Below are positions 16,293 to 25,204 of a stretch of DNA of 64,000 bases, piece after piece. The notes under the pieces were generated by a model. It searched no databases, was not told the origin of the DNA, and saw nothing but the letters and a program-made list of their open reading frames with translations. Location of the stretch: contig OU696582.1 of the NCBI GenBank assembly GCA_916048095.2, positions 8,226,270-8,290,269 on the forward strand, read 5' to 3'. Both the position numbers and the translations under genes were made by a program. Numbering within the stretch: position 1 is the first letter of the stretch; each line of letters begins with the position of its first letter. The stretch is from Sacculina carcini. Lineage: Eukaryota > Arthropoda > Thecostraca > Sacculinidae.

Positions 16293-18165
16293 TTTGCAAT
16301 GCAACGTTTGGTTTAAGTTCTACAGAAAAAGCACTGGCGGGCGCCGCTGCATGCATAACCAACAACACAACCAACATAACAGCGGCTGGGACTGGACCAG
16401 CAACAACAAACAAAAACAAGAAAATGCAAATTAGGGCCACGGTTCTAATCCGGCCCGTAAAATAATCTACCCCTTCCTTCAAATCTTTCAACCACTCGTT
16501 CGGTTCGTCCGTCTCAAGGTGGGCCTCAGCCACAAAACGCGGCAATCGAGCAGTGCTTCCATCCATAGGTCGAAGTGCGGAAGTGCACGTAGGACCCATC
16601 GCAATCAAACAAACTAAAATGATACCTGCTCCTTTAACGGGACCCACAACGGGCACGACAAATATCGCTCCAGTAAAAAAGACAATCCAGCGTGGCGACA
16701 AGTTCAACTTGTTGAGCACAGCACACACGTCAAAATATGAGTTGTTAGCCGCTTCTCCCATCTTGTCACTGAACCAGTTGGTAATGCGGTCAATAGACCG
16801 TCCATCTACGGACCGTCTATTTCTAGACAGAGGTCTATGTCGATTTGTGGCCGCTTCCACTGTAGAACATGTCACATTGTATTTTCCTTCCTGTGTTCCA
16901 AGCTCCAATCGTGCGTGAATATAACCACCTTCTCTAGAACACAATTGGCCGTAATTTCTTACTTTCTCCCAAAATGTTCGATCAAAAGGAGCGGCCACGC
17001 AACCACAGGAAACAGCACATTCCCATTCCCGAAGTGTTGCCCAATTGGTGCAACCTTCACTCGATGGTTCAATCAACATCAAGGATCGATAATCCGCCGC
17101 AAACGTGAAAGTCGACCTACAATCACCTCTGATTGCCACATTGCGACAATCCCAGTCCGTGTTGTCGGACATGGGATCGATCCGCCAATGTCCAGTTGCA
17201 TTACAGTTCCGAATGCACATTGCCGACAAAGCAAAAACCAGTCCGATTTTCTGAACAAGAGTGATTCTGTTGTGCCTAATCCTGGCACGCTCAAAAGAAT
17301 CCCGCTGGTTTTTCCTCATTGCCCAAGGACGAGTGATGTCAAACTCAGCGAATCTGGCTACTCGTCGTCGCACCGGGGCGGGTTTTCGCTCGATCTCATC
17401 ATGTTTGAGTTCCAAGCTACATTCTGGTTGTTGTACGTCTTTCCAAGGTGCCCAGGTCGAAACGAATCTGTGCTCCTTCTTGACTTTTGGTTTAAGCAGT
17501 TGGCGTACTGCTTCCCTAGCCACTCCGATGTCTTGACCATGTATCCAATCCTTGCCGGACACTGCAATCGGCTTGGGTAGACGAGGATCTTTCACAATCC
17601 CAGCCTCTTGAGCGTTCCAAGTAGCGGCATCAAGAACTTTTCCAACAACTCTTTTAGCCGCCATCATGCGTACCTTATGGTATCGCTTTTTGGGCATACT
17701 GAACAATTTCCGGACGTCCATCCATTCTGGCAATCCTGCCAGCCACCAAAAACCGGCTTTTTCTTGCAGGTTTTCCTTGCTGCGTTCTTTTTCCAATCGA
17801 TCGATCTTATGCTGAGCCAACATAGATTGATGTTTGCGGGCCTTCCGAACCTTCTCCTTCTTCTTTCTTTCTTTTCCCGAATCCAAGGTTTTCCATTTCA
17901 AGCCGGCAACATACTTAGGCTTGGCTGATTTCCTGTCGGTGTATTTGAAAGACCGACAGATTGACTGGTTCAGATTGATAAGGAAGCAGGTTCCTACCGC
18001 ATTCCAGTACCACGCATCCCAGTCGCGATCGACTTCGACGGCTGGTTCAAACTGCATACCTTCAGGAGTGTCACGTGTGGACAGACCGAAGCTCTTTGCA
18101 GCTGCAAAAGATTGTCTCAGTTTTTTGTCCTGAGCTAGACGCACTTTATCTCCTCCGTTTTTCAT
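16213..18165 (-). CDS. Flavivirus-like structural polyprotein fragment, copy 1
   Basis: 650 codons from ATG at 18165; upstream open sequence has no ATG. Residues 1-301 are very basic (KERKKKEKVRKARK at 99-112; RRR near 266) and Trp-rich, capsid-like but about three times longer than a flavivirus capsid. A hydrophobic signal/anchor follows (302-320). The ectodomain has eight Cys (340, 349, 372, 383, 387, 389, 409, 433) and NAT/NVT glycosylation sites. RNRR at 448-451 is a furin-type site. Two membrane hairpins come next (about 493-528 and 575-608), then PASA/FS, a possible signalase site at 612, and about 30 further residues before the joint with antisense pol. The C, pr, M order suggests a flavi-like RNA virus inserted as DNA; another enveloped virus is possible. 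No envelope fusion protein or replicase is present. Its 3' end overlaps gag-pol by 80 bp. Confidence 0.55.
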   Translation of the reverse strand: MKNGGDKVRLAQDKKLRQSFAAAKSFGLSTRDTPEGMQFEPAVEVDRDWDAWYWNAVGTCFLINLNQSICRSFKYTDRKSAKPKYVAGLKWKTLDSGKERKKKEKVRKARKHQSMLAQHKIDRLEKERSKENLQEKAGFWWLAGLPEWMDVRKLFSMPKKRYHKVRMMAAKRVVGKVLDAATWNAQEAGIVKDPRLPKPIAVSGKDWIHGQDIGVAREAVRQLLKPKVKKEHRFVSTWAPWKDVQQPECSLELKHDEIERKPAPVRRRVARFAEFDITRPWAMRKNQRDSFERARIRHNRITLVQKIGLVFALSAMCIRNCNATGHWRIDPMSDNTDWDCRNVAIRGDCRSTFTFAADYRSLMLIEPSSEGCTNWATLREWECAVSCGCVAAPFDRTFWEKVRNYGQLCSREGGYIHARLELGTQEGKYNVTCSTVEAATNRHRPLSRNRRSVDGRSIDRITNWFSDKMGEAANNSYFDVCAVLNKLNLSPRWIVFFTGAIFVVPVVGPVKGAGIILVCLIAMGPTCTSALRPMDGSTARLPRFVAEAHLETDEPNEWLKDLKEGVDYFTGRIRTVALICIFLFLFVVAGPVPAAVMLVVLLVMHAAAPASAFSVELKPNVALQINNGLVQFSGVEPDWKPMEETIFCSL

Positions 18166-18265
18166 TGTTGTATTCTTAATACGCGATCGAAAAGGGAGGA
18201 GATAAAGTGCGTCTAGCTCAGGACAAAAAACTGAGACAATCTTTTGCAGCTGCAAAGAGCTTCGG
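18086..18265. repeat. 71-bp inverted repeat, unit 2
   Basis: Identical in arms and loop to 11368-11547. Virus-like copy 1 starts in its loop at 18165. Confidence 0.97.
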
Positions 18266-18486
18266 AAAGTTCAAACTTTGGCTGCTGTCGACTCGTCTTC
18301 GTACACTTTCTGGACAGCTTCATCGGGAAGACATGAGTTGAATTTTTCGTTTTTTCATTTGAATTTGATTGAATTATGTTATGTATTTTGATTGTTATAT
18401 TTTCTATCGGTGTGCCCAAGGCTAGCTTAGTCATATAACCACGCGCTACATCGTTTTTTGTGAATTGTTCCACTTTACGCTTAAGT

Positions 18487-21400
18487 ATGGCTGAACCAGA
18501 TGAATCCAAGGGGTCAGATGAGGATCATTTGATTGAGATTAGGTCCCAAGTATGTGGGTCGGAATGTCCAAGTGTAGCCTCGAGTAATGCGCGTTTGGAG
18601 AGACTTGCGAAGATCGCCAGAATAAGAACCGAAAGAGAATATAAACGTAGAGAGTATGAGAAATTGATTGAGATTCAGCGACAGAATATGGAACTAGAGG
18701 ACTTGCGCTGTGAGAAAGAGATGCAGGCTACTATGGCTGAATTACAGGTGTTAGAGTCTGTCGAGGAGCCCAAGCCGGATATACCAATGAATATACCGCT
18801 AGGATCTCCGCAGTGTGATGGTTCCAGTAAAGTGTTAAAGCCGGAAATTGTTGGTGACATTCCCTTGAGATCCGGTGAGATACTGAAGCAAAGTTCTCCC
18901 TCTCCAAACAATGATTCACGTGGGGATGCTGTAGCGAGCTCTCTTCACCGACTTGCTGATTTGCTTTCAGAACGACACAGTAGAGTGTCTCTTCCTCCTC
19001 CGGAGCCAGATGTATTCCATGGAGACAGGCTTCAATTTCCGCTATGGTTGCGGTCATTTGAGTCTTGTGTTGAGTCACAGGTGAGTGGTGCTGATTGCCT
19101 GTATTATCTGCAGAAATATACAGAAGGAGAAGCAAAGGAAATTATCAGAGGGTTTTTAACCGTGAGGACTGGTGAGTCGTTCAGACGAGCGAAGGCACTC
19201 CTCGTAGAGAGATATGGTGATGAAGCGACCACATTTGATGCATTCAGGGAGAAACTGTACAAGTGGCCTGTTATTGATGAGCATGATGGTAGAGCTATAG
19301 CGAGGTTCTCTGATTTTTTGCAGTATTGTCTCAGCTTGTCGGAAGCAGTTCCCGCGCTTGGCTATCTTGATGATCCGAGAGAAAGCCAGCGGCTGCTGAG
19401 AAAGCTGCCAGACTCTATCGTGCAGAAGTGGGCATTAGAAGTGGACAGTTGGAGAGCCGGAAAACGGTCTTCAGTGTTTATGTATCCACCGTTTCATGTT
19501 TTTTGTGAATTCATTCAGAAAGAGGCACGCCTGGCATGTGACCCAATAACGTCGTTGCAAGCTGTAAAGAGGACACCGCAGGAACGGTCGGAAAGAAATA
19601 GACGAGGTCATGTGAGTCTGTTTACTCAAGCTGATGGTGAACATGAGTTATCGTTCAAATCAAGCGATTTATGTTGTGTCTGTTGCGGAAGTCATGAGAC
19701 TATATCTTGTCCTGGTCTTCTCAAAATGAATGTTAAGGAACGGCAGCGTATTGTGATGGAAAAGAGACTGTGTTTTATATGTCTAAAAGGAGGACACGTT
19801 TTCAGTAAATGCCCATCACAGTATAAATGCAGTGTGTGCAGTGGTCCGCATGCCCATATATTACATCAGGACAGCAGTGAGTTTAAGTGTCCTTGTTGTG
19901 ACCAGCGACATTACATTTTGCGTTGTCCACGCTTCAAGTCGCTGTCTATCAAGGAACGTTGGAATCTCGTGAAGTCGGAGGGTCTATGTGCCATCTGCTT
20001 TAAACGTGATCATATAGGCAGTAATTGCACGAGGAAATATTCTTGTACCGTTGACGGCTGTGGAAAGGCACATAGCAGATTTCTACATTTACCTATGAAT
20101 CGTGAAACTAATGTCAAATCCAGAACCAGTCATTTCACATGTAGTCAGGGTCAAAAACTGGCGCTGCCCATTGTCCCTGTGAGGGTCAGATGTCCCGGAT
20201 CTGACAATCATGTTGATACTTATGCACTCCTTGACTCAGGTTCAAATTCATCTTACTGTACCGAAACCCTTTTCCAAGACGTTTGTGCCGAAGGAAAATC
20301 TCGTGCAATTGAGTTGACGACTATAACCCAGAGGAAGATGATAATTGAGTCGAAATCGACAAAGCTGGTTCTATCAGACGTGAATGATACAAACTGTTCT
20401 CTCATTTCAGAGGTCACGGTGAGGCCGTCGTTAAATATTGATCTCTCAGGTTTAGCCTGCGATATCGAGGTTAACAAGTGGCGACATTTGAGTGATATTA
20501 GTATTCCGAAACTGGACGTTGGACAAGTACACCTTTTGATTGGTCAAGATTGTTCCGATCTGTTTATACCTACAGAAATTCGAAGAGGGAGGCCAGGTGA
20601 GCCGTATGCAATGAAGACTCCTCTCGGATGGGCCATCCATGGTCCTGTAGATGCTGGAATTACTATGAGATCATCGTATTTTGTTCATGGTGGGCATGTT
20701 TCGAACAACTTGGCTCGTATGTGGGATCTGGAAGATGCGCACTGCGAAAAGACCGGAATGTCCCAGGACGATATGAAGGTGATGGAGTTGTGGAGCAAAA
20801 ATATAGCATTGGATGGTGTCCACTACACTTTGAATATTCCATTCAAGGCCGGCAGCCTTTGTTTGCCAGATAATCGTACACTGGCAGTGACCCGCTTGCA
20901 GTCGCTAAAGAAGCGTCTGATCAAGGACCACACATTCAAAGATAGTTATTCCAAGGAAATACAGAAGCTAACTGAAAAGGGTTATGCCGAAGAAGTGCCA
21001 ATTAGTGATTTGAATCGATCAGACGGCAAGGTTTGGTACTTGCCTCATCATTCGGTGGTAAATCCTAGAAAACCGGGTAAGATGCGTGTCGTTTTTGATT
21101 GTGCGGCCAAGTACAAGGGGGTGTCTCTGAATGACTGTGTACATCAGGGTCCTGAGTTGTCTAACAAGTTGATTGGTGTCTTATTGCGATTCCGACAAGG
21201 TCCGATCGCGTTCGTAGCTGATATTGAAGCAATGTTCCATCAAGTTAAAGTCAATTTGAAAGACCGAGATGTGTTGAGGTTTTTGTGGTTCGAAGGCGAC
21301 GATACCAATGGAGAGTTGAAAGAATACCGGATGACGTCACACCTATTCGGAGGGAATTGGAGCCCTAGCTGTGCGGCCTACGCACTTCAAGAAGTAGCTC

Positions 21401-23010
21401 GCGAGTTTGTTAGTGAATATCCCCCCAGTGTACTAAGCACTATTTTGAGAAATTTCTATGTCGATGATTGCTTAAAGACAGAGAAGTCTGCGTATGCGGC
21501 TGTTGAGGTGGCCAAGCAGCTCATGGAAATACTGTCGTTTCGAGGATTCAAGCTCACAAAGTTTGTCTCTAATTCTGCTGAATTTATGAAAGGTATACCA
21601 GAAGAGAGACGGGGAAGTTGTTATCAATCGCTTAATGTGAGTTTAGAGAAACTCTCGGTACAACGAGCCCTCGGTATGCTTTGGGATGTCGAACTGGACG
21701 TTTTCAAATTTGACGTTCAAATTCAAGAGAAGCCGTACACCAAAAGAGGACTACTTAGCACTTTGAGTACTGTATACGACCCTCTCGGATTTGTCAGTCC
21801 CTTTGTGCTGCCAGCAAGAAGGATGTTTCAGGAACTGTGTCGTCTGGATGTAGGTTGGGATAGCCAATTACCAGAGGACATAATGGAGCAATGGTTGAAG
21901 TGGACGAATGATTTTACTGTTGTTGCCTCCTACAGAGTGCCCAGGTGTGTTAATGCAAGTGATGAGCCTGCAGTAACTTACCAGCTTCACCACTTTTGTG
22001 ACGCGTCAGAATACGGTTACGGTGCCGTTTCGTATATACGTACCGAACATGATGCACACGTTTGTTCTGTCAGGCTGGTTTTGGCCAAGGCCAGGCTGGC
22101 ACCAATAAAGGGTGCAACTATCCCGCGCCTAGAACTGGCTGGTGCAGTCGAGGCAGTCCGATTGGACAATTGTTTAAGATCAGAACTCGATGTTCCTCTT
22201 CGTGAATCTGTTTTCTGGACGGATAGCACCATTGTACTGTGGTATTTACAGAACAGCGAGAAACGTTTTCAGACATATGTGGCAAATCGAGTAGCCAAGA
22301 TCTCGGAGAACACGGTGCAAACTCAATGGAATTACGTCCCCAGTTGCGAGAATCCAGCAGATGATGCCTCTAGAGGACTCACAGCGACAGAGCTTTTAAA
22401 TAACAGCAGGTGGTTAAATGGACCGTCATTTCTGCATTCAACGAGTGATAAGTGGCCGAGACAACCTGCACTGAAATGCGCAGAGCTGTCATGCATTGTG
22501 GAAACAAGAAGAGATCCTGTTGTGTATGCAATCAAGACAGAAGAAGATCATACTGGCAAGTTATTAACCCATTTTTCTTCTTGGCACCGAATGAAAAGAG
22601 CTATAGCCTGGATGCTAAGATTTCGAGCCTTTCTGCGTAAGAAACCTTTTAGTCATGGCTTTTTGTCAGTAGATGAACTAAAAAACTCCGAGAAATGGAT
22701 TGTTATTTACGCCCAGAAGTCTTTGAATTCGGATGAAACAAGTATATTGGAGCGATTAGATCCGATGTTGTCAAATCGTGGAGTACTTGTTGTAGGAGGC
22801 AGGACTCAGGCCGCGAAGATCGAAGATCATGCGAAGCATCAGATAATCTTGCCTGGAGATCACCATGTGTCAAAATGCATACTATATGAAATACATAATC
22901 TATTTGGACATTGTGGCTCAGAGAGAACGCTTACAGAGAGCAGAAAATTGTCTCTTCCATTGGTTTCCAGTCGGGTTCAACGCCTGAAAACTGCACGAGA
23001 CCATTGTTGA
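18487..23010 (+). CDS. BEL/Pao gag-pol, copy 2
   Basis: Complete frame, same domains and same truncated integrase as copy 1. Two private changes: Ser to Arg after the last knuckle (KAHSR, about 20078) and Lys to Asn downstream of the protease site (SDVND, about 20395). Catalytic motifs are unchanged. Confidence 0.93.
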   Translation: MAEPDESKGSDEDHLIEIRSQVCGSECPSVASSNARLERLAKIARIRTEREYKRREYEKLIEIQRQNMELEDLRCEKEMQATMAELQVLESVEEPKPDIPMNIPLGSPQCDGSSKVLKPEIVGDIPLRSGEILKQSSPSPNNDSRGDAVASSLHRLADLLSERHSRVSLPPPEPDVFHGDRLQFPLWLRSFESCVESQVSGADCLYYLQKYTEGEAKEIIRGFLTVRTGESFRRAKALLVERYGDEATTFDAFREKLYKWPVIDEHDGRAIARFSDFLQYCLSLSEAVPALGYLDDPRESQRLLRKLPDSIVQKWALEVDSWRAGKRSSVFMYPPFHVFCEFIQKEARLACDPITSLQAVKRTPQERSERNRRGHVSLFTQADGEHELSFKSSDLCCVCCGSHETISCPGLLKMNVKERQRIVMEKRLCFICLKGGHVFSKCPSQYKCSVCSGPHAHILHQDSSEFKCPCCDQRHYILRCPRFKSLSIKERWNLVKSEGLCAICFKRDHIGSNCTRKYSCTVDGCGKAHSRFLHLPMNRETNVKSRTSHFTCSQGQKLALPIVPVRVRCPGSDNHVDTYALLDSGSNSSYCTETLFQDVCAEGKSRAIELTTITQRKMIIESKSTKLVLSDVNDTNCSLISEVTVRPSLNIDLSGLACDIEVNKWRHLSDISIPKLDVGQVHLLIGQDCSDLFIPTEIRRGRPGEPYAMKTPLGWAIHGPVDAGITMRSSYFVHGGHVSNNLARMWDLEDAHCEKTGMSQDDMKVMELWSKNIALDGVHYTLNIPFKAGSLCLPDNRTLAVTRLQSLKKRLIKDHTFKDSYSKEIQKLTEKGYAEEVPISDLNRSDGKVWYLPHHSVVNPRKPGKMRVVFDCAAKYKGVSLNDCVHQGPELSNKLIGVLLRFRQGPIAFVADIEAMFHQVKVNLKDRDVLRFLWFEGDDTNGELKEYRMTSHLFGGNWSPSCAAYALQEVAREFVSEYPPSVLSTILRNFYVDDCLKTEKSAYAAVEVAKQLMEILSFRGFKLTKFVSNSAEFMKGIPEERRGSCYQSLNVSLEKLSVQRALGMLWDVELDVFKFDVQIQEKPYTKRGLLSTLSTVYDPLGFVSPFVLPARRMFQELCRLDVGWDSQLPEDIMEQWLKWTNDFTVVASYRVPRCVNASDEPAVTYQLHHFCDASEYGYGAVSYIRTEHDAHVCSVRLVLAKARLAPIKGATIPRLELAGAVEAVRLDNCLRSELDVPLRESVFWTDSTIVLWYLQNSEKRFQTYVANRVAKISENTVQTQWNYVPSCENPADDASRGLTATELLNNSRWLNGPSFLHSTSDKWPRQPALKCAELSCIVETRRDPVVYAIKTEEDHTGKLLTHFSSWHRMKRAIAWMLRFRAFLRKKPFSHGFLSVDELKNSEKWIVIYAQKSLNSDETSILERLDPMLSNRGVLVVGGRTQAAKIEDHAKHQIILPGDHHVSKCILYEIHNLFGHCGSERTLTESRKLSLPLVSSRVQRLKTARDHC

Positions 23011-24883
23011 TTTGCAATGCAACGTTTGGTTTAAGTTCTACAGAAAAAGCACTGGCGGGCGCCGCTGCATGCATAACCAACAACACAACCAACATAACAG
23101 CGGCTGGGACTGGACCAGCAACAACAAACAAAAACAAGAAAATGCAAATTAGGGCCACGGTTCTAATCCGGCCCGTAAAATAATCTACCCCTTCCTTCAA
23201 ATCTTTCAACCACTCGTTCGGTTCGTCCGTCTCAAGGTGGGCCTCAGCCACAAAACGCGGCAATCGAGCAGTGCTTCCATCCATAGGTCGAAGTGCGGAA
23301 GTGCACGTAGGACCCATCGCAATCAAACAAACTAAAATGATACCTGCTCCTTTAACGGGACCCACAACGGGCACGACAAATATCGCTCCAGTAAAAAAGA
23401 CAATCCAGCGTGGCGACAAGTTCAACTTGTTGAGCACAGCACACACGTCAAAATATGAGTTGTTAGCCGCTTCTCCCATCTTGTCACTGAACCAGTTGGT
23501 AATGCGGTCAATAGACCGTCCATCTACGGACCGTCTATTTCTAGACAGAGGTCTATGTCGATTTGTGGCCGCTTCCACTGTAGAACATGTCACATTGTAT
23601 TTTCCTTCCTGTGTTCCAAGCTCCAATCGTGCGTGAATATAACCACCTTCTCTAGAACACAATTGGCCGTAATTTCTTACTTTCTCCCAAAATGTTCGAT
23701 CAAAAGGAGCGGCCACGCAACCACAGGAAACAGCACATTCCCATTCCCGAAGTGTTGCCCAATTGGTGCAACCTTCACTCGATGGTTCAATCAACATCAA
23801 GGATCGATAATCCGCCGCAAACGTGAAAGTCGACCTACAATCACCTCTGATTGCCACATTGCGACAATCCCAGTCCGTGTTGTCGGACATGGGATCGATC
23901 CGCCAATGTCCAGTTGCATTACAGTTCCGAATGCACATTGCCGACAAAGCAAAAACCAGTCCGATTTTCTGAACAAGAGTGATTCTGTTGTGCCTAATCC
24001 TGGCACGCTCAAAAGAATCCCGCTGGTTTTTCCTCATTGCCCAAGGACGAGTGATGTCAAACTCAGCGAATCTGGCTACTCGTCGTCGCACCGGGGCGGG
24101 TTTTCGCTCGATCTCATCATGTTTGAGTTCCAAGCTACATTCTGGTTGTTGTACGTCTTTCCAAGGTGCCCAGGTCGAAACGAATCTGTGCTCCTTCTTG
24201 ACTTTTGGTTTAAGCAGTTGGCGTACTGCTTCCCTAGCCACTCCGATGTCTTGACCATGTATCCAATCCTTGCCGGACACTGCAATCGGCTTGGGTAGAC
24301 GAGGATCTTTCACAATCCCAGCCTCTTGAGCGTTCCAAGTAGCGGCATCAAGAACTTTTCCAACAACTCTTTTAGCCGCCATCATGCGTACCTTATGGTA
24401 TCGCTTTTTGGGCATACTGAACAATTTCCGGACGTCCATCCATTCTGGCAATCCTGCCAGCCACCAAAAACCGGCTTTTTCTTGCAGGTTTTCCTTGCTG
24501 CGTTCTTTTTCCAATCGATCGATCTTATGCTGAGCCAACATAGATTGATGTTTGCGGGCCTTCCGAACCTTCTCCTTCTTCTTTCTTTCTTTTCCCGAAT
24601 CCAAGGTTTTCCATTTCAAGCCGGCAACATACTTAGGCTTGGCTGATTTCCTGTCGGTGTATTTGAAAGACCGACAGATTGACTGGTTCAGATTGATAAG
24701 GAAGCAGGTTCCTACCGCATTCCAGTACCACGCATCCCAGTCGCGATCGACTTCGACGGCTGGTTCAAACTGCATACCTTCAGGAGTGTCACGTGTGGAC
24801 AGACCGAAGCTCTTTGCAGCTGCAAAAGATTGTCTCAGTTTTTTGTCCTGAGCTAGACGCACTTTATCTCCTCCGTTTTTCAT
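22931..24883 (-). CDS. Flavivirus-like structural fragment, copy 2
   Basis: Same 650-codon frame and domains as copy 1; no amino-acid difference seen. Start ATG at 24883 in the hairpin loop of the next unit. Confidence 0.55.
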   Translation of the reverse strand: MKNGGDKVRLAQDKKLRQSFAAAKSFGLSTRDTPEGMQFEPAVEVDRDWDAWYWNAVGTCFLINLNQSICRSFKYTDRKSAKPKYVAGLKWKTLDSGKERKKKEKVRKARKHQSMLAQHKIDRLEKERSKENLQEKAGFWWLAGLPEWMDVRKLFSMPKKRYHKVRMMAAKRVVGKVLDAATWNAQEAGIVKDPRLPKPIAVSGKDWIHGQDIGVAREAVRQLLKPKVKKEHRFVSTWAPWKDVQQPECSLELKHDEIERKPAPVRRRVARFAEFDITRPWAMRKNQRDSFERARIRHNRITLVQKIGLVFALSAMCIRNCNATGHWRIDPMSDNTDWDCRNVAIRGDCRSTFTFAADYRSLMLIEPSSEGCTNWATLREWECAVSCGCVAAPFDRTFWEKVRNYGQLCSREGGYIHARLELGTQEGKYNVTCSTVEAATNRHRPLSRNRRSVDGRSIDRITNWFSDKMGEAANNSYFDVCAVLNKLNLSPRWIVFFTGAIFVVPVVGPVKGAGIILVCLIAMGPTCTSALRPMDGSTARLPRFVAEAHLETDEPNEWLKDLKEGVDYFTGRIRTVALICIFLFLFVVAGPVPAAVMLVVLLVMHAAAPASAFSVELKPNVALQINNGLVQFSGVEPDWKPMEETIFCSL

Positions 24884-24983
24884 TGTTGTATTCTTAATAC
24901 GCGATCGAAAAGGGAGGAGATAAAGTGCGTCTAGCTCAGGACAAAAAACTGAGACAATCTTTTGCAGCTGCAAAGAGCTTCGG
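24804..24983. repeat. 71-bp inverted repeat, unit 3
   Basis: Same arms and loop as 11368-11547. Confidence 0.97.
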
Positions 24984-25204
24984 AAAGTTCAAACTTTGGC
25001 TGCTGTCGACTCGTCTTCGTACACTTTCTGGACAGCTTCATCGGGAAGACATGAGTTGAATTTTTCGTTTTTTCATTTGAATTTGATTGAATTATGTTAT
25101 GTATTTTGATTGTTATATTTTCTATCGGTGTGCCCAAGGCTAGCTTAGTCATATAACCACGCGCTACATCGTTTTTTGTGAATTGTTCCACTTTACGCTT
25201 AAGT

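Noticed and set aside
18166..18255. N-terminal extension of the virus-like ORF into the hairpin
   Set aside because: It opens with a TTG codon and is antisense of the right arm; the ATG in the loop is the plausible start.
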